From assembly GCA_965249205.1 (NCBI GenBank), contig CBDFLL010000006.1:372001-436000 (forward strand): a stretch of DNA of 64,000 nt. Direction: 5' to 3'. Every line of letters begins with the position of its first letter. Position 1 is the stretch's first letter. The position numbers and the translations under genes were made by a program. Below the pieces are notes generated by a model that was given only the letters and a program-made list of their open reading frames with translations, had not been told where the DNA came from and ran no database searches. This document shows, piece by piece, positions 61,011 through 64,000 of this stretch. The stretch is from JAQBVV01 sp965249205 (GTDB lineage: Bacteria > Acidobacteriota > Vicinamibacteria > Vicinamibacterales > UBA2999).

Positions 61011-61718
61011 TCAGGGTTCGACGATCTGGTACGCGCCTGAGTCCGGGCGCTCGGTCGAATAACGGACAACCGGCTCGCCGTCGATAATTTCCAAGGTTTT
61101 GTAGACGATCCGCTTGCCAGGCGTGGGCGCGTCACCGTCGTCCGCCTCCGCCGAACCCACCTTGCGAACGTAGTCCCGTGTCTCCCGGTAGGGGGGCACC
61201 TGGCCGCCATAGCGATCCACGCTGCCGGAACCGGCGTTATACGCAGCCAGGGCCAGCACCTCGTCGCCGCCGTACCGGTCCAGGAGCTGGCGGAGATAGG
61301 CCGTGCCACCTCGGATGTTCTCGGTCGGATCGTAGGGGCGGCGCACGCCCAGCGCGCGGGCTGTCGCGGGCATCAGCTGCATGAGGCCCATCGCACCCTT
61401 TGGCGACGTCGCGCCCGGGTCGAACCCCGATTCCACCTGGATCACCGCCCGTACCAGACCTGGGCGGAGGCCGTATCTGGCCGCGTACTCCTGTACCAGC
61501 GGCTCGAACGGCTCATGCGCCGCGTTAGGCGTCGTGGGCCGGGTCACGCGGAAGGCCGGCGCGTCGGGGACGGCGTAGGTCACGGAGCCCTCGTCGGGTT
61601 GCCGGTCCGACAGCACCAGGTTGCCACCCGCATCGCGCCAGACGTAGATCTGCGCGCTGGCCTGAGTCGGACAGGCCAGGGTCACACTAACGGCGAGAAG
61701 CAGGATTCGCGCGGACAT
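61011..61718 (-). CDS. Lytic transglycosylase with N-terminal DUF4124 and SLT domain
   Basis: About 235 residues from ATG 61718, which gives a clean signal peptide (MSARILLLAVSVTLACPTQASAQ); an in-frame start further upstream adds no homologous sequence. Residues after cleavage form a DUF4124-like stretch, IYVWRDAGGNLVLSDRQPDEG. The SLT goose-lysozyme-like domain follows: YGLRPGLVRAVIQVESGFDPGATSPKGAMGLMQLMPATARALGV with catalytic Glu in VESGF, YDPTENIRGGTAYLRQLLDRYGG and ALAAYNAGSGSVDRYGGQVPPYRETRDYVRKV. It cleaves peptidoglycan to 1,6-anhydro products in the periplasm. Confidence 0.92.
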   Translation of the reverse strand: MSARILLLAVSVTLACPTQASAQIYVWRDAGGNLVLSDRQPDEGSVTYAVPDAPAFRVTRPTTPNAAHEPFEPLVQEYAARYGLRPGLVRAVIQVESGFDPGATSPKGAMGLMQLMPATARALGVRRPYDPTENIRGGTAYLRQLLDRYGGDEVLALAAYNAGSGSVDRYGGQVPPYRETRDYVRKVGSAEADDGDAPTPGKRIVYKTLEIIDGEPVVRYSTERPDSGAYQIVEP

Positions 61719-61874
61719 ATCTTGGAAACGGGAGCCTATCGTACGGGCTCTTTCAGCACTCGGCCGGCTTATCGGCCCCACAGGGGCTGCTCGATACGTC
61801 CGCCTGGCCCTGCACACCGGTCAGCCGGCGGCGGGTCTTCGCGATCGCCTACTGCCGTCGCGACTGGGAGTAGA

Positions 61875-62921
61875 ATGGCCGCCATGCTGAGACGAGACTT
61901 CATCAAGTCGTCGGTTGTTGCAGGGGCCGGTGCGCTGGCGACCGGTGCCGGCGCACCGCTGGCCCGCGCGGGCCAGCAGGGCGCGTCGGCGGTATCCACT
62001 GACGGGCCGATCCGAATCTTCATGGGCGGTTACAGCCCGGACACCACGGGTTTCAGTCTGGCGCTGAAGCGGATCGGCGACCGGGTGACGGCACGGTTTC
62101 CCGGAGACGTGGATGTGAAGTACGTCTACAACATCCTCGATCTTGGCTACCGCGGCGAAGACATCATGTGGCTCGTCGAGAGCGGCGTGCTGACGCTCGG
62201 CTACCAATCCAGCAGCTATCTGACCGGACGGGTGCCCGATCTCGGGATCGTCGATCTGCCGTTTCTGTTCCCAGATGTAGCCGCGGCGCGTGCCGCCATG
62301 GACGGACAGCTCGGCCAAACGCTGGTTGACCGGATCGAAGCCGGGATGAACTATCGGATTCTCGGTTGGTTCGAAAACGGCTTCCGGCATGTCTCCAACA
62401 AGGTGAGACCGGTGCGTACGCCCGCCGATCTGCAGGGCATGGCGATTCGCGTCCTGCCCAGCGACGTGCAGGCGCGCACGTTCGAGCTGCTTGGCGCCGA
62501 GCCGAGGATCATGGATCTGTCAGAAGCCATCGCTGAGGTGAAGGCGGGCACGCTGGACGCGCAGGAGAATCCATTCTTCAACACCGTGACCTACGGTGTG
62601 CACAACTTCCACCGGTTTCACACCGCCACGAATCATTTCTATATCTCGCGGCCGATTTTCTTCCACCGGCCGACGTTCGACGCCTGGCCGATGGAGCTGC
62701 AGGAGGAAATGCAGGCGGCGGTGACCGAGGCTGTGGCGTTCCAGCGCGATCTGCACGAGCAGGAAGAGCAAGACTCGATGGTGGACATCCGTGCTGCCGG
62801 AGGCGAGATCATCGAACTCACCGCCGACGAGCACCAGGCGTTCGTGTCGGCGGTGACGCCGATCTACGGTGAGGCCAGGGCCGCGTACAGTGACGAGCTG
62901 TTGTCCCTGGCAAGTTTCTAA
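61875..62921 (+). CDS. TRAP-type substrate-binding protein (DctP family), Tat-exported
   Basis: 348 residues from ATG 61875, placed by a GGAG 4 bases before it. The N-terminus MAAMLRRDFIKSSVVAGAGA has the twin-arginine motif RRDFIK with a hydrophobic segment, so Tat export is likely. The DctP fold follows: LKRIGDRVTARFPGDVDVKYVYN, EDIMWLVESGVLTLGYQSSSY, DLPFLFPDVAAARAAMDGQLG, FENGFRHVSNKVRPVRTPADLQGMAIRVLPSDVQARTFELLGAEP (substrate Arg) and ALDAQENPFFNTVTY-like FNT. No DctQ/DctM permease genes are adjacent. It could be an orphan receptor or serve a distant transporter. Confidence 0.87.
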   Translation: MAAMLRRDFIKSSVVAGAGALATGAGAPLARAGQQGASAVSTDGPIRIFMGGYSPDTTGFSLALKRIGDRVTARFPGDVDVKYVYNILDLGYRGEDIMWLVESGVLTLGYQSSSYLTGRVPDLGIVDLPFLFPDVAAARAAMDGQLGQTLVDRIEAGMNYRILGWFENGFRHVSNKVRPVRTPADLQGMAIRVLPSDVQARTFELLGAEPRIMDLSEAIAEVKAGTLDAQENPFFNTVTYGVHNFHRFHTATNHFYISRPIFFHRPTFDAWPMELQEEMQAAVTEAVAFQRDLHEQEEQDSMVDIRAAGGEIIELTADEHQAFVSAVTPIYGEARAAYSDELLSLASF

Positions 62922-62975
62922 CACGGGTGCGAGGACGTTCGGGCGGCCACGCCAGCAGCCGCCCGCGGTCTCGTC

Positions 62976-64000
62976 CTATGACGCGGTCAGCAGTGTTTCG
63001 ATCACACCACGTGCGGCGACGAGCATCTCGCCGATCTTCGACGGATCCTTCCCACCCGCTTCGGCAAAGTCCGGCCTCCCACCCCCTCGGCCGCCGACGA
63101 TCGGCGCGATCCGCTTCACGACCTGGCCGGCCGACACCTTCTTCGTCAGGTCGCCTGTGACGCCCACGACCACCGTGACCTTGCCGTCCGATGGAGCGGC
63201 CAGAATCACGACGCCGCTGGTGATGCGGGACCGCTGCTGATCGACCAGCGCACGCAGGCCGTTCTTGTCGAGTCCGGCGACTTCGCGCGCGACGACCTTC
63301 ACGCCGGCGATCTCGGTCACGTCATCTGACGGCGCGCCGGCAGTTCCTGACATCGCCGCCTTCATCCGGAGCTGTTGATTCTCGCGCTCCAGACGTTTCT
63401 TGTCGGCGTGGACCTTCACGATGGCGTCGATCGCACGGACGGCCTGACGCTTGCCGTCCGCGTAGGCATCGGGCTCTTGGGCCGCGTCGCGCAACCCGGC
63501 GAGCGAGGTCGGCTCCTGGGCCGTTGTGGCGACAGAGAGCAACGCCTCGAGGAGTTCGCTCTGCACCCGCGCACGTTCGGCGGCCACCATGCCTGTGACC
63601 GCCTCGATCCGCCGGACTCCCGCTGATACGCCGCCTTCGGACGCGATTGCGAACGACCCGATATCGCCGGTCGATCGCACGTGCGTGCCGCCGCACAGCT
63701 CGACGCTGAAGCCGGGAATCGAGACGACGCGCACGCTGTCGCCGTATTTCTCTCCAAACAGCGCCGTGGCGCCGGCGGCGATCGCCTCCTGCGTATCCTT
63801 GACCTCGGTCTGCACCGGGAGGTTGTCGATCACGCGGGCGTTCACGATCCGTTCGATCTCCACCACTTGTTCCGGCGTGACCGCGCCGACGTGCGCAAAG
63901 TCGAAGCGAAGTCGGTCGGCCGCGACCAGCGATCCGGCCTGCTTCACGTGTGGCCCGAGCACGTCGCGCAGCGCGGCGTGGAGCAGGTGCGTGGCGGTGT
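62976..64000 (-). CDS. alaS: Alanine--tRNA ligase, C-terminal part (gene continues outside the window)
   Basis: The frame is open to the window edge; the first residues seen are TATHLLHAALRDVLG, the HxxxH zinc motif of the AlaRS editing domain. VELCGGTHVRSTGDIGSF (CxxxH) completes the editing zinc site. A helical linker (IDAIVKVHADKKRLERENQQLRMKAAM) precedes the C-Ala oligomerisation domain with the Gly-rich GGRGGGRPDFAEAGGKDPSKI. About 342 residues are in the window, so the catalytic and tRNA-recognition domains lie beyond 64000. Confidence 0.95.
   Translation of the reverse strand, partial: TATHLLHAALRDVLGPHVKQAGSLVAADRLRFDFAHVGAVTPEQVVEIERIVNARVIDNLPVQTEVKDTQEAIAAGATALFGEKYGDSVRVVSIPGFSVELCGGTHVRSTGDIGSFAIASEGGVSAGVRRIEAVTGMVAAERARVQSELLEALLSVATTAQEPTSLAGLRDAAQEPDAYADGKRQAVRAIDAIVKVHADKKRLERENQQLRMKAAMSGTAGAPSDDVTEIAGVKVVAREVAGLDKNGLRALVDQQRSRITSGVVILAAPSDGKVTVVVGVTGDLTKKVSAGQVVKRIAPIVGGRGGGRPDFAEAGGKDPSKIGEMLVAARGVIETLLTAS

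Overview
The window is high-GC, gene-dense chromosomal DNA from a Gram-negative, didermic bacterium. It encodes BamA, Skp/OmpH, LpxA, LpxI, LptE, LolCE/LolD and a TonB-type protein. Gene content and order (dnaK-dnaJ-hspR without grpE at this spot, futalosine-type menaquinone genes, ETF/ETF-QO, several GTG/TTG starts, many ATGA/GTGA overlaps) suggest an Acidobacteriota member, perhaps of the Vicinamibacteria. That assignment is inference from gene order and protein style; no rRNA gene is present to confirm it.

Layout. 1-3.9 kb: end of dnaK, dnaJ, an HspR-type MerR repressor, a DnaC-like ATPase and a HemW-like radical SAM protein. 3.9-10 kb: two related secreted proteins, an outer-membrane barrel protein, meaB, a methylmalonyl-CoA epimerase fused to a metallo-beta-lactamase-fold domain, mtnP and a PfkB kinase. 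10.2-13.6 kb is a decaying zone. It holds a frameshifted PLC-like phosphodiesterase gene and an OmpA-type gene with several stops and frameshifts, split by an intact IS256-family element. I could define that element's imperfect terminal repeats and its 8-bp target duplication. 13.6-17.3 kb (minus strand): a lipoprotein with a Thr-Pro repeat, a LolA-like lipoprotein, and an ABC permease and ATPase.

17.5-23 kb: small membrane proteins, VanZ, ribH-nusB-lysS, and a LolCE/LolD pair. 23-26.5 kb: a beta-hydroxyacid dehydrogenase (minus strand) and clpC. 26.6-43.8 kb is one long collinear plus-strand block: bamA, skp, a FabZ-LpxA fusion, lpxI, a Gfo/Idh/MocA oxidoreductase, then menaquinone genes (an MqnE-like protein lacking the radical SAM cysteines, mqnA, mqnC, a deaminase, a UbiA prenyltransferase, a UbiE/MenG methyltransferase), a TonB-type protein, miaA, hfq, deoB and dgt. 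43.8-49 kb: fatty-acid synthesis (DUF177, rpmF, plsX, fabD, fabG, acpP, fabF). 49-52.5 kb: etfB, etfA and ETF-QO, which would pass electrons from acyl-CoA and similar dehydrogenases to the quinone pool.

52.5-64 kb: an acyltransferase whose start overlaps a heptamer repeat and whose stop codon lies in a 163-bp fold-back MITE-like element, a SEC-C protein, an ACT protein, an HDAC-family deacetylase, leuS-lptE, a GNAT acetyltransferase between two noncoding stretches, holA, rpsT, a lytic transglycosylase, a TRAP-type binding protein and the C-terminal part of alaS, which runs off the window. No tRNA, rRNA or CRISPR array was recognised. The clearest leads for new biology are the cysteine-less MqnE homologue inside a menaquinone operon, the two gene fusions, and the unassigned oxidoreductase inside the lipid A cluster.
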